From Spirochaetaceae bacterium (GTDB taxonomy: Bacteria > Spirochaetota > Spirochaetia > DSM-27196 > SKKC01): DNA of 39,014 nt. Position 1 is the stretch's first letter. Each line of letters begins with the position of its first letter. The notes beneath the pieces are model-generated. The model worked only from the letters and a program-made list of their open reading frames with translations. It searched no databases and had not been told where the DNA came from. Shown here piece after piece: positions 16,814 through 25,875 of this stretch. The DNA is taken from positions 1 to 39,014 of the forward strand of contig RECN01000060.1 of NCBI GenBank assembly GCA_007694005.1, given 5' to 3'. The position numbers and the translations under genes were made by a program.

Positions 16814-18196
16814 TTATCTGTCGTAGGAGGAATCGATTGCAAGTTCTTTTCTGTACTTGGTAACCGTCCTCCGCGCTAGTTTGATGCCTCGTTTGGCCAG
16901 TATATCCGAAATCTTCTGATCTGAAAGGTGTTTCGCTCCAGCTTCTTCGTCGAGTATTTCCTTGATAATAGCCTTTACTCCTTCCTTGCTGTAGCGGGAA
17001 GGCCCTACCGACGTAGATGAGACCGAATTCGAGAAGAAATACTTCAGCTCAAAAATGCCCCACTCGGTCTGCATGTATTTCCCGTTGGTGATCCGGCTGA
17101 CGGTGGCTTCGTGCACACCAACCTCTCCGGCGATGTCCTTCAGCGTGAGGGGCGCAAGATGTTTCGGGCCCCGCAGAAAGAAATCTCGCTGAAACTCGAC
17201 GATCGCACGCGCAACATTCACCATCGTTCGGCTTCGCTGCTCTATGCTCCCTATGAACCACTTCGCGTCCCTCACCCGGTTTGTTACGAACTGCCTCACT
17301 TCCTTGGCACCAGACTGCATCTCACGGAAGAACGGGTCCACCCCGAGAACGGGGATCTCAGTGTCGTTGAGCAGAATAACGAACTGCCCGTCCTGAAGAC
17401 GCACCTGGAGATCGGGCACAACGTAGGTTGGGGACTCACTGGAAAACCGGGCTCCAGGGTAGGGATCGAGGGTGCGTATGTATTCCAGCGCCGATTCCAG
17501 CCTGTCAGGATCGACCTTAAGCCGCCGGGCAAGCTCGGCCGGCCTGGTCTTCTGAAGACTCTGGGTGTGATTGCGCAGCAGCTCGACGACAAGCTCATCG
17601 ACATCGGGATCGGCTGCTGCCTGGACGAGAAGGCTCTCCCAATGATCGCGCACGCAGGTCCCCACCGGCTCGAATGACCGGACAAGATCCATTATAGGCG
17701 CAAGCAGGGGCTTTCTGTTTTCCGAAAGCAGCTGCTCGGGCTCGACGACGTGAAAACCGTGTTCGTCAAGGTTGCGGATGAGCAGTTCGGCGACCTCAAA
17801 GGAGGACTCATTCAGGGGCTGCAGGCGCAACTGCCACAGCAGATGATCCTGAAGGCTCTCAGGCCGGCTCAGTGCCCCTTCTATGAAGGACTGCCGATCG
17901 TCGGCAGCCTGCTCGTCCACCCGTCCGGATGTCGTGCGGGCGCCGGCCTCGGTATACGCCGAGTAATAGTCGTACTCCTCACGATCTTCGCGTCCGGTCG
18001 AGGGGCCTGAGACCTCCTCAAGACTGACGGTGGATGGATCGGCAACGACCTGCAGGGCAGGATTGACCTCGAGCTCCTGTTGTATGCGGAGTTTGAGATC
18101 CTGCACGGGTAGAGCCATGAGCTGTATGCTCTGATACAGCCGCGGACTCATTTTTAGTTTCTGTTGCTGCACCAGGGCAGGGCGTTGAACCTGCAA
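16814..18196 (-). CDS. rpoN: RNA polymerase sigma-54 factor
   Basis: 460 residues. Start is a TTG at 18196, supported by GGAGGAGG 6 nt upstream. Region I is Gln-rich (VQQQKLKMSPRLYQSIQLM), the part that contacts activators. The core-binding region follows. The DNA-binding region has a helix-turn-helix (VGVHEATVSRITNGKYMQTEWGIFELK) and the diagnostic RpoN box ARRTVTKYRK (441-450). Length and all landmarks are intact. It heads the tight hpf-hprK-HPr chain, which ends with a sigma-54 activator, so sigma factor and activator share a locus. Confidence 0.97.
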   Translation of the reverse strand: MQVQRPALVQQQKLKMSPRLYQSIQLMALPVQDLKLRIQQELEVNPALQVVADPSTVSLEEVSGPSTGREDREEYDYYSAYTEAGARTTSGRVDEQAADDRQSFIEGALSRPESLQDHLLWQLRLQPLNESSFEVAELLIRNLDEHGFHVVEPEQLLSENRKPLLAPIMDLVRSFEPVGTCVRDHWESLLVQAAADPDVDELVVELLRNHTQSLQKTRPAELARRLKVDPDRLESALEYIRTLDPYPGARFSSESPTYVVPDLQVRLQDGQFVILLNDTEIPVLGVDPFFREMQSGAKEVRQFVTNRVRDAKWFIGSIEQRSRTMVNVARAIVEFQRDFFLRGPKHLAPLTLKDIAGEVGVHEATVSRITNGKYMQTEWGIFELKYFFSNSVSSTSVGPSRYSKEGVKAIIKEILDEEAGAKHLSDQKISDILAKRGIKLARRTVTKYRKELAIDSSYDR

Positions 18197-18218
18197 AAAA
18201 GCCTCCTCCTGCTCATTT

Positions 18219-18248
18219 CATATTGAGTCAGCCCCTATGCTTTGTCAA
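18219..18248 (-). promoter_or_regulatory. probable sigma-70 promoter upstream of rpoN
   Basis: On the minus strand a perfect TTGACA (18248-18243) overlaps the last codons of the DUF3095 gene. It is followed after 18 bp by AATATG (18224-18219), an imperfect -10. It would give rpoN and the downstream chain their own start independent of DUF3095. Confidence 0.45.
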
Positions 18249-19423
18249 CGTCGCAGATCAGGAACCGGTGTTTTTGCCTTCAGCTGTATTGCCGCCTGCG
18301 CGTATCCCCCGTCGGCAGCATCGACGAAATGAACCTCTTCGGGGGCCTCTGCGTGTATCAGGCAGGTCATAATGGCCCGGTCCGTCACGTGTATGCCGTA
18401 TCGAATTCGGCCCTCAGCCTCAAGGGCGGACAGTTTCTCCTCAAGGCTCATTCGGGCCGGGGTACTGCAGGCTATCACCATTTTGAGTCGCCCGTCGAAC
18501 TTCTGCACGTCCGCGTTGACGATGTTGTGCAGCTTCCCGTCCGGAAGGTATTTTCCGACCCGCGTCACCGGGAGCCGCAGCAGCATGATCAGGGCGTGAG
18601 CTCGAAGCTCAAAACGCACACGGACACGCTCACACAGGCGCCTGAATCCTCGTGCCCCGCGCGCGTGAACCGCCGCCTCGATGTCGATCGCTGCACGCCT
18701 CCGGATGTGCCGCTGCACGCCTTCGGCAACCGGATTTCGCGTCTCAACCGATCCGATAATGCGGTCAACGAGGCCCGCTGCATCCTGCAGCGTTGCCGCC
18801 CGCGCCGACTCGACCGGATCAAGAGCTTCAACGATCAGCGCGACGGTTTCACCAGCGGTCGACGGGATCTCGTCCCACCGGCAGCTGAACCCTGCGGTAG
18901 ACGCGCGAACGGGCGATTCCGGCGAACGTTCGAGCCGGCCACTCTTAAGCCATTCTTCGGCCAGGGCAACGCCGGTGCCATCGAGTGCTGCCTGTACGTA
19001 GCGCTCTGAAAGGCGGATTCGTGCAACGCGCACCGGTGCGTTTTCCGCGATGAGATCCCTGACCGCGACAGCACCGACGCGAACCTCAAGGCCGAACGAG
19101 GCCTGCATCGTCGTCGCGGTGTCATGGAGCACCGCTTCACATGAAGCAGCGTGTACCGGAGGCACGAGCATGGTGGCGCCGTCGCCGCCGAAGACATAGG
19201 GAAATCTGAGATGCCCGAAGAGATTACTTACAGATACGACCGCGACGGCTCCCGCGACGTTGACTTCCTTGTACCGGCCATCGCGAATAGCCTCGGTTGA
19301 GTTGACGACGTCGGTCATCAGAACCACCCAGTCCGCCGGCACATCACGGTATTGGGCGGGGTCAAATGCATCAGCTAGCGAGGAAAGTTCGTTAAGATTC
19401 TCAAAAAAATCAAAATCAGACAT
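18245..19423 (-). CDS. DUF3095 protein, adenylate-cyclase-like
   Basis: 392 residues matching DUF3095: FDPAQYRDVPADWVVLMTDVVNST near the N-terminus, then RYKEVNVAGAVAVVSV and FPYVFGGDGATMLVPP. Asp38 in the DVVNST motif and the GGDG at 79-82 resemble the metal-binding sites of class III nucleotide cyclases, so nucleotide cyclisation is a reasonable inference but unproved. The remaining 300 residues match no domain I know, and there is no transmembrane segment. It is divergent from the radical-SAM gene (88 bp between starts) and 48 bp upstream of rpoN. Confidence 0.75.
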   Translation of the reverse strand: MSDFDFFENLNELSSLADAFDPAQYRDVPADWVVLMTDVVNSTEAIRDGRYKEVNVAGAVAVVSVSNLFGHLRFPYVFGGDGATMLVPPVHAASCEAVLHDTATTMQASFGLEVRVGAVAVRDLIAENAPVRVARIRLSERYVQAALDGTGVALAEEWLKSGRLERSPESPVRASTAGFSCRWDEIPSTAGETVALIVEALDPVESARAATLQDAAGLVDRIIGSVETRNPVAEGVQRHIRRRAAIDIEAAVHARGARGFRRLCERVRVRFELRAHALIMLLRLPVTRVGKYLPDGKLHNIVNADVQKFDGRLKMVIACSTPARMSLEEKLSALEAEGRIRYGIHVTDRAIMTCLIHAEAPEEVHFVDAADGGYAQAAIQLKAKTPVPDLRR

Positions 19424-19510
19424 GATACGTTCTCTCTTTTAGTAATTTTACCGTACCGGCACGCCGTTGTCTGCTTGTGCTTTGACACCTGCCCTGACAC
19501 ACTCAAGCGT

Positions 19511-20647
19511 ATGGCCCGACCATTCTCCCTGCTCGTGAAACCGGCAGGCCCTGACTGTAATTTAGCCTGCACCTACTGCTTTTATCTTTCCAAGACATCC
19601 CTCTTCGGCAGACAGATACACCGTATGTCGAGCGCGATCCTCGAACGCATGGTCGCTTCATACATGGCTACCGAACAGCCTGTGTACACCTTCGGGTGGC
19701 AGGGCGGCGAACCGACCATGATGGGGGTTGAGTTTTTCAGGAACGCGGTTGCGTTGCAGAAACAGTACGGACGCCCTGGGGCACAGGTTGCGAACGGACT
19801 GCAGACCAACGGAACGAGAATCAGCGACGAGTTCGCGGCGTTCTTCGCCGAATACAAGTTCCTCCTCGGTGTCAGCATAGACGGCCCACCTGAGCTCCAT
19901 GACCACTATCGGCCCTACGAATCGGGCCGCGCGTCGCACAGCGAAGTCCTCAAGGGCGTCGAACGGCTCCGTAAACACGGGGTAGAGCATAACGTGCTGA
20001 CCGTCGTGAACGCTCACACCGTCGAACACCCGAGAACCCTCTACCGCTACCTGAAAGACCTTGGCTTTGATTATCACCAGTACATTCCCTGCGTTGAGTA
20101 TGAGCGTGACGGCTCACTGCGACCCTATTCCATAGACGGGCCACGATGGGGTCGTTTTCTCTGTGAACTCTACGACGAGTGGGCCGCCGACCCGGACCAG
20201 GTCTCAGTCCGCCACCTTGATGCCCTTATGCAGCACGCGCTCGGAGGTCCGGCCGCCATGTGCAGTCTTGCTTCGAGCTGCCGTCAGTATTTCGTGGTCG
20301 AGCACAACGGTGACGTGTACCCCTGCGATTTTTTCGTGAATGAGAACATGAAACTCGGGAATGTACAGACGCATCGCTTCGGGGAAATGTGGCAGAGCCC
20401 CCTTTTCAGACAGTTCGGGCGCATGAAACGCATGCTTCCGGTAGCCTGCAGCGAGTGTGAGTACCTGTCCTGGTGCCGTGGTGACTGCCCCAAGCACAGG
20501 GTCAACGGCGCCGACAATCCTGTCGCTGCCCTGCAGGCATCGACCGAACCACCGGTGAGCACCCTGTGTGAAGGCTGGAAGAGCTTCTTTTCCACCCGGC
20601 TTCCGGATATAGAACGGCAGGCAAAATACCGGGCGCAGGTTCAGTGA
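19511..20647 (+). CDS. anaerobic sulfatase-maturating enzyme (radical SAM/SPASM)
   Basis: 378 residues from the ATG at 19511; a TTG 36 nt upstream is also in frame but has no ribosome site. The radical SAM cluster CNLACTYC has Cys16, Cys20 and Cys23, followed by the GWQGGEPT and NGLQTNGT segments. The C-terminal SPASM domain supplies further cysteines (CSLASSC, VYPCDFF, CSECEYLSWCRGDCPKHR) for two auxiliary clusters. This family converts a Cys or Ser of sulfatases to formylglycine without oxygen. It is the first of three closely spaced plus-strand genes; the third is the oxygen-dependent enzyme for the same modification. No sulfatase gene is in the window. Confidence 0.9.
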   Translation: MARPFSLLVKPAGPDCNLACTYCFYLSKTSLFGRQIHRMSSAILERMVASYMATEQPVYTFGWQGGEPTMMGVEFFRNAVALQKQYGRPGAQVANGLQTNGTRISDEFAAFFAEYKFLLGVSIDGPPELHDHYRPYESGRASHSEVLKGVERLRKHGVEHNVLTVVNAHTVEHPRTLYRYLKDLGFDYHQYIPCVEYERDGSLRPYSIDGPRWGRFLCELYDEWAADPDQVSVRHLDALMQHALGGPAAMCSLASSCRQYFVVEHNGDVYPCDFFVNENMKLGNVQTHRFGEMWQSPLFRQFGRMKRMLPVACSECEYLSWCRGDCPKHRVNGADNPVAALQASTEPPVSTLCEGWKSFFSTRLPDIERQAKYRAQVQ

Positions 20648-20690
20648 CCCCCCGTAGAAGTGAACGGCCGTAACCGTATAGTATCGGCCC

Positions 20691-21935
20691 ATGACCGAGA
20701 AAAGAGTTGTTATAACAGGTATGGGTACCGTCAGCCCGCTCGGGAACTCCGTGGAGCAGTCCTGGCAGAGCGTGATCAATCGAACATCGGGCATAGCTGC
20801 GATTACCCATTTCGATGCCTCCCACCTGCAGGTGCAGATTGCCGGTGAGGTCCGTGGCTTTGAGGTCAGCAGCTGTGTTGATGCAGAGACCGCAAAGAAG
20901 ACCCGCCGCATGGACCGCTTCTGCCACTATGCACTCGGTGCGACACGAGAGGCGTGGGAGCAGGCAGGACTCTCGGGAATCGACGATACACGACGCATAG
21001 GAATCGGGTACGGAAGCGGCATAGGCGGGCTGAACGTGCAGCACGATAACTCTGTACAGCTCGAAACCAAAGGCCCGAGACGCGTAAACCCGTTTTATAT
21101 ACCCATGTCCATAGGCAATATGGCAGCCGGTGTGATCAGCATGGTGTTCGGCGCAAAAGGTCCGAATATAAGCCTGCAGACCGCCTGCGCGACTGCCAAT
21201 CACTCTATCGGTCTCTCCGCACTCATGATAAAAGCGGGTATGGCGGACGTCATGATCAGCGGCGCGAGCGAAGGTTCAGTCAGCGAGATCGCCGTCGCCG
21301 GTTTTGGAAACATGCGCGCGCTTTCCACCCGGAACGACGACCCAGCCGCAGCATCACGACCCTACGACGTGGACCGCGACGGGTTCGTCCTGAGCGAGGG
21401 GGCAGCCACCCTTGTGCTTGAAGACTACGAGCACGCGAAACGGCGTGGAGCAACCATCCTCTGCGAGGTGCTTTCCTGCGGCATGTCCGGAGACGCATAC
21501 GATTTTGTTGCACCGGATCCGAGCGGGACAGGCGCGCAATACGCCATGGAAATGGCGCTTTCACAGGCAGGAGTTGGAGCCGACGTGATCGACTACGTGA
21601 ACACACACGGGACATCCACACCTGCTGGTGACATCGCGGAGTTGCGGGGAATTCACGCGGCGCTCGGGCCGCAGGCGGAACGCGCGTACATCGGCTCGAC
21701 CAAGAGCTATCACGGTCACCTGCTCGGCGCAACGGCAGGACTCGAAGCCGTGCTCACCATCATGGCGCTTAGACACAACCTCGTTCCGGGCAATCTTAAC
21801 CTCGATACGCCCGATCCTGAGCTGCCCCGCATGAAGCTCCCGACAGAGCACGTGGAGACACCCCTGACAACCGCGTTGTCAAACTCCTTCGGATTCGGTG
21901 GTCACAACTCGAGCCTGCTGCTTCGAAAGCTCTGA
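20691..21935 (+). CDS. fabF: beta-ketoacyl-ACP synthase II
   Basis: 414 residues with the thiolase fold of KAS enzymes, which extend acyl chains on acyl carrier protein. The active-site Cys166 (TACATANHS), His306 (NTHGTSTPAGD), Lys338 and His343 (KSYHGHLLGA) are all present, as is the C-terminal NSFGFGGHN. The segment around Lys338 is KSYHGH rather than the usual KSM-T/I-GH, so acceptor specificity may differ. It lies between two sulfatase-modifying enzymes (43 and 23 bp gaps) instead of in a fatty-acid cluster with acpP or fabG. It may be the housekeeping enzyme or a specialised paralogue. Confidence 0.92.
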   Translation: MTEKRVVITGMGTVSPLGNSVEQSWQSVINRTSGIAAITHFDASHLQVQIAGEVRGFEVSSCVDAETAKKTRRMDRFCHYALGATREAWEQAGLSGIDDTRRIGIGYGSGIGGLNVQHDNSVQLETKGPRRVNPFYIPMSIGNMAAGVISMVFGAKGPNISLQTACATANHSIGLSALMIKAGMADVMISGASEGSVSEIAVAGFGNMRALSTRNDDPAAASRPYDVDRDGFVLSEGAATLVLEDYEHAKRRGATILCEVLSCGMSGDAYDFVAPDPSGTGAQYAMEMALSQAGVGADVIDYVNTHGTSTPAGDIAELRGIHAALGPQAERAYIGSTKSYHGHLLGATAGLEAVLTIMALRHNLVPGNLNLDTPDPELPRMKLPTEHVETPLTTALSNSFGFGGHNSSLLLRKL

Positions 21936-21958
21936 GGCTGATCAGACGGGAGACCGGT

Positions 21959-22924
21959 ATGGCGGAAAGCTGCTGCACACCCGGGCGCGATCCGGGACAG
22001 GAACAGATACACGACGCGGCTCCGGAAACCAGCCCTTTTCCGAGTCCGCAGGGTAAAAACGGACACGAGGAAAACCTCGTTGAGATCCCGGTCACGCGTT
22101 TTGTCATGGGTGCCGACGATGAGGTCGGATTTCCCGATGACGCCGAAGGCCCCGTACGCGACGTTCAGCTCGCGCCGTTTCGCATCGACCGCTATACGGT
22201 CACGAACAGACAGTTCCGCGTTTTCGTCGAGTCAACCAGGTACCGCACCGATGCCGAACGCTTCGGCTGGTCCTACGTGTTCCGTGGATTCGTCGGCAAG
22301 GCAACCCTGCGCAGAGGCCACGCTCGGGAGGTTCCGGGCTTACCCTGGTGGTACGGAGTCACCGGGGCGTACTGGGCGAAACCGGAGGGCAAGGGCTCAT
22401 CCATAGACGAGAGGCTCGACCATCCGGTCGTGCACGTCTCGCATACGGACGCGGCGGCCTATTGCAGCTGGGCCGGGGTTCGCCTGCCAACCGAGGCTGA
22501 GTGGGAGTGTGCGGCCCGCGGGGGACTCGTCGGAAAGCGCTTCGTGTGGGGAGACGAGCTGACACCGGATGGCCGGCACATGTGCAACATCTGGCAGGGC
22601 ACCTTCCCGACACACAATACCGTCGACGACGGATACGCCGGCACCGCCCCGGTGGATAGTTTTGAGCCGAACGGCTACGGCCTGTACAATGTCGCCGGAA
22701 ATGTCTGGGAATGGTGCGCCGACTGGTGGACAACCCGACATCCGAAACAGCAGCCGCTTATGAACCCGACCGGTCCGGAACGTGGCACAGCGCGCGCCAT
22801 GCGCGGAGGCTCGTATCTGTGTCATCACTCATACTGCAACCGCTATCGGGTTGCTGCGCGATCGTCAAATACTCCCGACAGCTCAACGGGCAACTGCGGT
22901 TTTCGCGTTGCGGCCAGCCTCTGA
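21959..22924 (+). CDS. formylglycine-generating enzyme (oxygen-dependent, FGE-sulfatase)
   Basis: 321 residues. After a 40-residue lead comes the FGE-sulfatase fold: EIPVTRFVMGADD, DHPVVHVSHTDAAAYC, RLPTEAEWECAARGG, and YNVAGNVWEWCADWW. The active-site cysteines are Cys288 and Cys293 in GGSYLCHHSYCNRYR, the C-x4-C pair that binds copper and activates oxygen in characterised FGEs. The following RSSNTPDSSTGNCGFR closely resembles known enzymes. It would oxidise a sulfatase Cys to formylglycine using oxygen. It is 23 bp downstream of fabF and convergent with the GH3 gene. Confidence 0.92.
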   Translation: MAESCCTPGRDPGQEQIHDAAPETSPFPSPQGKNGHEENLVEIPVTRFVMGADDEVGFPDDAEGPVRDVQLAPFRIDRYTVTNRQFRVFVESTRYRTDAERFGWSYVFRGFVGKATLRRGHAREVPGLPWWYGVTGAYWAKPEGKGSSIDERLDHPVVHVSHTDAAAYCSWAGVRLPTEAEWECAARGGLVGKRFVWGDELTPDGRHMCNIWQGTFPTHNTVDDGYAGTAPVDSFEPNGYGLYNVAGNVWEWCADWWTTRHPKQQPLMNPTGPERGTARAMRGGSYLCHHSYCNRYRVAARSSNTPDSSTGNCGFRVAASL

Positions 22925-22948
22925 CCGGCCCGGCCGCCCCGCCTGAGC

Positions 22949-25099
22949 TTATCGCTCGACGGTCAGGGTAAGCGGCGCAGGAGCCCCGAGCGCTTCACTC
23001 CGCGCCCCCGGGGAACTCCCCGCGACGGTAATAATCCACTCGCCGCTGCGCACACCGGAGCGCCCATCATCATCAACACACTCAAAAGCGCGTGAAGACA
23101 GCGAAATCGCCGTTTTGACCGTCTCACCGGCGCCAAGCCAGACCCGCTGCACGTCCACGAGGCGCGAGATTGGCTGGCTCCCGTCGTTGTGTGCAAGTGA
23201 CACATAGGTCTGCACCACCTCCGATACACCGACTGAGGCCGCGTTGCGCAGTGTCAGCAGCAGATCCACGCCGTGGGCCACGCCCGGGTCATGGCCACCG
23301 GCAGACGCCACCATGTCCCAGGACATGCCGGTAGCAGCATCGATCTGCTGCAGGGCCTCGTAGCGGACGTCGCCATAGCTCAACCCGAACCCGAAGGGAT
23401 ACAGGGGGGCCTCGGTCATGTAGCGATACGTGCGCCCGCGCATGGCGTAGTCTTCGAAGGGCGGAAGCTGATCCAGAGACTTCGGGAAGGTGATCGGCAG
23501 CCGACCGGACGGACTCCGGTCTCCGAACAGGAGCGCCGCGAGCGCATTCCCCCCTTCTTCTCCCGGGTACCAGGCAAAGATGACTGCGTCAGCAAGCTCA
23601 TGAATCTCGGTCAGGTCGATGGGCGATCCTCCGGTCACCACGACAACAAGTGGTGTACCAGCCTTCCTGATCTTGCGGCAGTACTCGATCTGGTCTTCGG
23701 AAAGCGCAAGGGTTCGTCTGTCTCCTCTGAAGTCCGATGCAAAGGCATCCCCTTCTTCGCCTTCAAGATAGCTCGATATCCCGAGGCAGGCGATTACGAT
23801 GTCGTGATCCTTCGCCTCGTTAAACGAGTAGTTGAGTTTGTTCCGGACCGGCGTATCGAAGCCACAGCCCTGCCGGTACACCACCACGCGGTCATCTCCC
23901 GCTCGATCGGTGATGCCGTCGAGGAAGGAGACAAGACGGGTCGATGTCCCGTGGTAGTTCGCAAGAAGAACCGTGTGATCGGTCGCTGCAGGACCGGTCA
24001 CGAAGAGCTTTTTCACGTCCGGCGCGAGCGGAAGCACGCCGTTGTTTTTCAGCAGAACACAGGATTGCTCGGCGACCTCCCTGGCGAGGGTCCGATGCGT
24101 CTCGCAGCCGACCACAGACATGGGGACGGTACTCCACGGAACCATCTCCGGAGGGTCGAAGAGCCCGAGTCGGAACCGCGCTGACAGAAGGCGCCTGAGC
24201 GAACGGTCTATGTCGGCCTCTTCGAGCAGGCCCTGCTCGACGGCTTCGACCAGCGCCTCGTAGACGCAGCCGCAGTTCAGATCACAGCCGGTGCGCACAC
24301 CAAGCGCGGCCGACTCCTGCGGAGTCGAGGTTACCTTATGACTGCTGTGAAAATCACCGATCGCCCAGCAGTCCGACACATAGTGCCCCTTGAACTGCCA
24401 CTCTCCGCGAAGGATGCGGTTCATGAGCGTTTCGCTCGCGCAACAGGGTTCACCGTTGGTGCGATTGTAGGCGCCCATGACCGCCTCGACACCCGCTTCA
24501 ACAAGCGCCTTGAAGGCCGGTAGATAGGTCTCGCGAAGGTCCTTTTCGCTGACTCTGGCGTCAAACTCGTGACGCAGACCCTCGGGTCCGCTGTGCACCG
24601 CGAAGTGCTTCGCACAGGCGGCGGCCTTCATGTACGTCGGGTGGCTACCCTGTATGCCCTTCACGAACTCGGCGCCGATGGCCGAAGTCAGAAAGGGATC
24701 CTCGCCGTAGGTCTCCTGTCCGCGCCCCCAGCGGGGATCGCGGAAAATGTTGACGTTCGGCGTCCAGAATGTGAGCCCCTGGTAGCGGCCACGCTGCTTG
24801 TTCCTGATTGCCTCGTTGAACTTAGCCCGGCCCTCGGTTGAAATCGCCTCAGCAACTTCGAAGGCAAGCGCGGGGTTGAAGGTCGCCCCGAGCGCGATCG
24901 CCTGCGGGAATACCGTTGCCTTGCCGGCGCGGGCTACGCCGTGGAGACATTCGTTCCACCAGTTGTATGCCGGGACACCGAGGCGTTCGATCGCAGGACT
25001 CTCGTGCAGCAGCTGCGAGGCCTTCTCTTCGAGCGTCATGTGCGACAGGAGATCATCGATGCGATCGTCCAGCGGCAGATTCGGGTTGCGGTATTTCAC
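22949..25099 (-). CDS. glycoside hydrolase family 3 (beta-xylosidase/beta-glucosidase type)
   Basis: 716 residues from the GTG at 25099, chosen over the GTG five codons upstream because AAGGAG lies 6 nt before it. There is no signal peptide, so it is cytoplasmic. The N-terminal (alpha/beta)8 domain carries GLTFWTPNVNIFRDPRWGRGQE, KHFAVHSGPE, and the nucleophile Asp243 in YVSDCWAI. The SDC context is typical of the beta-xylosidase branch. An (alpha/beta)6 sandwich domain follows (LLKNNGVLPL ... AWYPGEEGGNALAALLFGD ... GRLPITFPKS), then a C-terminal fibronectin III-like domain. The likely role is trimming xylo- or gluco-oligosaccharides. It is 48 bp downstream of lptB. Confidence 0.93.
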   Translation of the reverse strand: MKYRNPNLPLDDRIDDLLSHMTLEEKASQLLHESPAIERLGVPAYNWWNECLHGVARAGKATVFPQAIALGATFNPALAFEVAEAISTEGRAKFNEAIRNKQRGRYQGLTFWTPNVNIFRDPRWGRGQETYGEDPFLTSAIGAEFVKGIQGSHPTYMKAAACAKHFAVHSGPEGLRHEFDARVSEKDLRETYLPAFKALVEAGVEAVMGAYNRTNGEPCCASETLMNRILRGEWQFKGHYVSDCWAIGDFHSSHKVTSTPQESAALGVRTGCDLNCGCVYEALVEAVEQGLLEEADIDRSLRRLLSARFRLGLFDPPEMVPWSTVPMSVVGCETHRTLAREVAEQSCVLLKNNGVLPLAPDVKKLFVTGPAATDHTVLLANYHGTSTRLVSFLDGITDRAGDDRVVVYRQGCGFDTPVRNKLNYSFNEAKDHDIVIACLGISSYLEGEEGDAFASDFRGDRRTLALSEDQIEYCRKIRKAGTPLVVVVTGGSPIDLTEIHELADAVIFAWYPGEEGGNALAALLFGDRSPSGRLPITFPKSLDQLPPFEDYAMRGRTYRYMTEAPLYPFGFGLSYGDVRYEALQQIDAATGMSWDMVASAGGHDPGVAHGVDLLLTLRNAASVGVSEVVQTYVSLAHNDGSQPISRLVDVQRVWLGAGETVKTAISLSSRAFECVDDDGRSGVRSGEWIITVAGSSPGARSEALGAPAPLTLTVER

Positions 25100-25147
25100 G
25101 GGGAGCTCCTTCACGTCGGTGCGCGTATTCGGTGCCGGCCCGGGCCT

Positions 25148-25873
25148 TTACAGGGTAAAGGTTTCGCCGAGGTACACCTTGCGCGCGATCTCGTTGGCGG
25201 TTATCTCGTCCCGGTTTCCGGATACGACGATCTCGCCGTCCTTGATTATATATGAGCGATGTGTGATTTCCATGGTGTCACGGACGTTGTGATCGGTAAT
25301 TAGTACCCCGATTCCCTTTTCGGCGAGTCTGCGCACGATGGTCTTGATCTCGTAGACGGCGATGGGGTCTATGCCGGCGAAAGGCTCATCGAGAAGGAGA
25401 AAGCGTGGCTCGATCGCGAGGCTGCGCGCAATCTCGGTCCGGCGTCGTTCACCGCCACTGAGTGTATACGCGGGTTGTTTCCGGTTTTCGGTAATCCCGA
25501 GCTCATCGAGCAGTTCATCGAGCAGCAGCGTCCGTTCACGACGATTAAGGTCTTTACGAAGCTCGAGAATGGCCAGAATATTGTCTTCGACGGTGAGTTT
25601 GCGGAACACACTTGGTTCCTGCGGAAGATACGAGATTCCGAGCCTCGCGCGTATGTACATGGGCTTTTTCGTGACATCCCTGCCGTCGAGCACGACCTGT
25701 CCGGCGGTCGGGCGAATGAAACCGACGACCATGTAGAACGTTGTCGTCTTCCCCGCCCCGTTGGGCCCGAGAAAGCCGACTATCTCCCCGTCGGTCATCG
25801 AAAAATCGATACCGCGAACGACTTCCTTTCGTCCGAACGCCTTGTGGAGATTCCGTGCCTCAAGGAGCGACAT
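25148..25873 (-). CDS. lptB: LPS export ABC transporter ATP-binding protein
   Basis: 241 residues from the ATG at 25873 (AGAGGA 6 nt upstream). Motifs: Walker A GPNGAGKTT (36-44), the Q-loop in SYLPQEPS, signature LSGGERRR (138-145), Walker B LLLDEP (159-164) and His195. The LPQEPSVFRKLTVEDNI and LLLDEPFAGIDPIAV segments are characteristic of LptB, the ATPase that powers lipopolysaccharide extraction from the inner membrane. It follows lptA by 2 bp. The permease genes lptF and lptG are not in the window. Confidence 0.95.
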   Translation of the reverse strand: MSLLEARNLHKAFGRKEVVRGIDFSMTDGEIVGFLGPNGAGKTTTFYMVVGFIRPTAGQVVLDGRDVTKKPMYIRARLGISYLPQEPSVFRKLTVEDNILAILELRKDLNRRERTLLLDELLDELGITENRKQPAYTLSGGERRRTEIARSLAIEPRFLLLDEPFAGIDPIAVYEIKTIVRRLAEKGIGVLITDHNVRDTMEITHRSYIIKDGEIVVSGNRDEITANEIARKVYLGETFTL

Positions 25874-25875
25874 AG

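Noticed and set aside
23273-24184. 303-codon plus-strand ORF inside the GH3 gene
   Set aside because: The minus strand encodes conserved GH3 motifs throughout; the plus product resembles nothing known.
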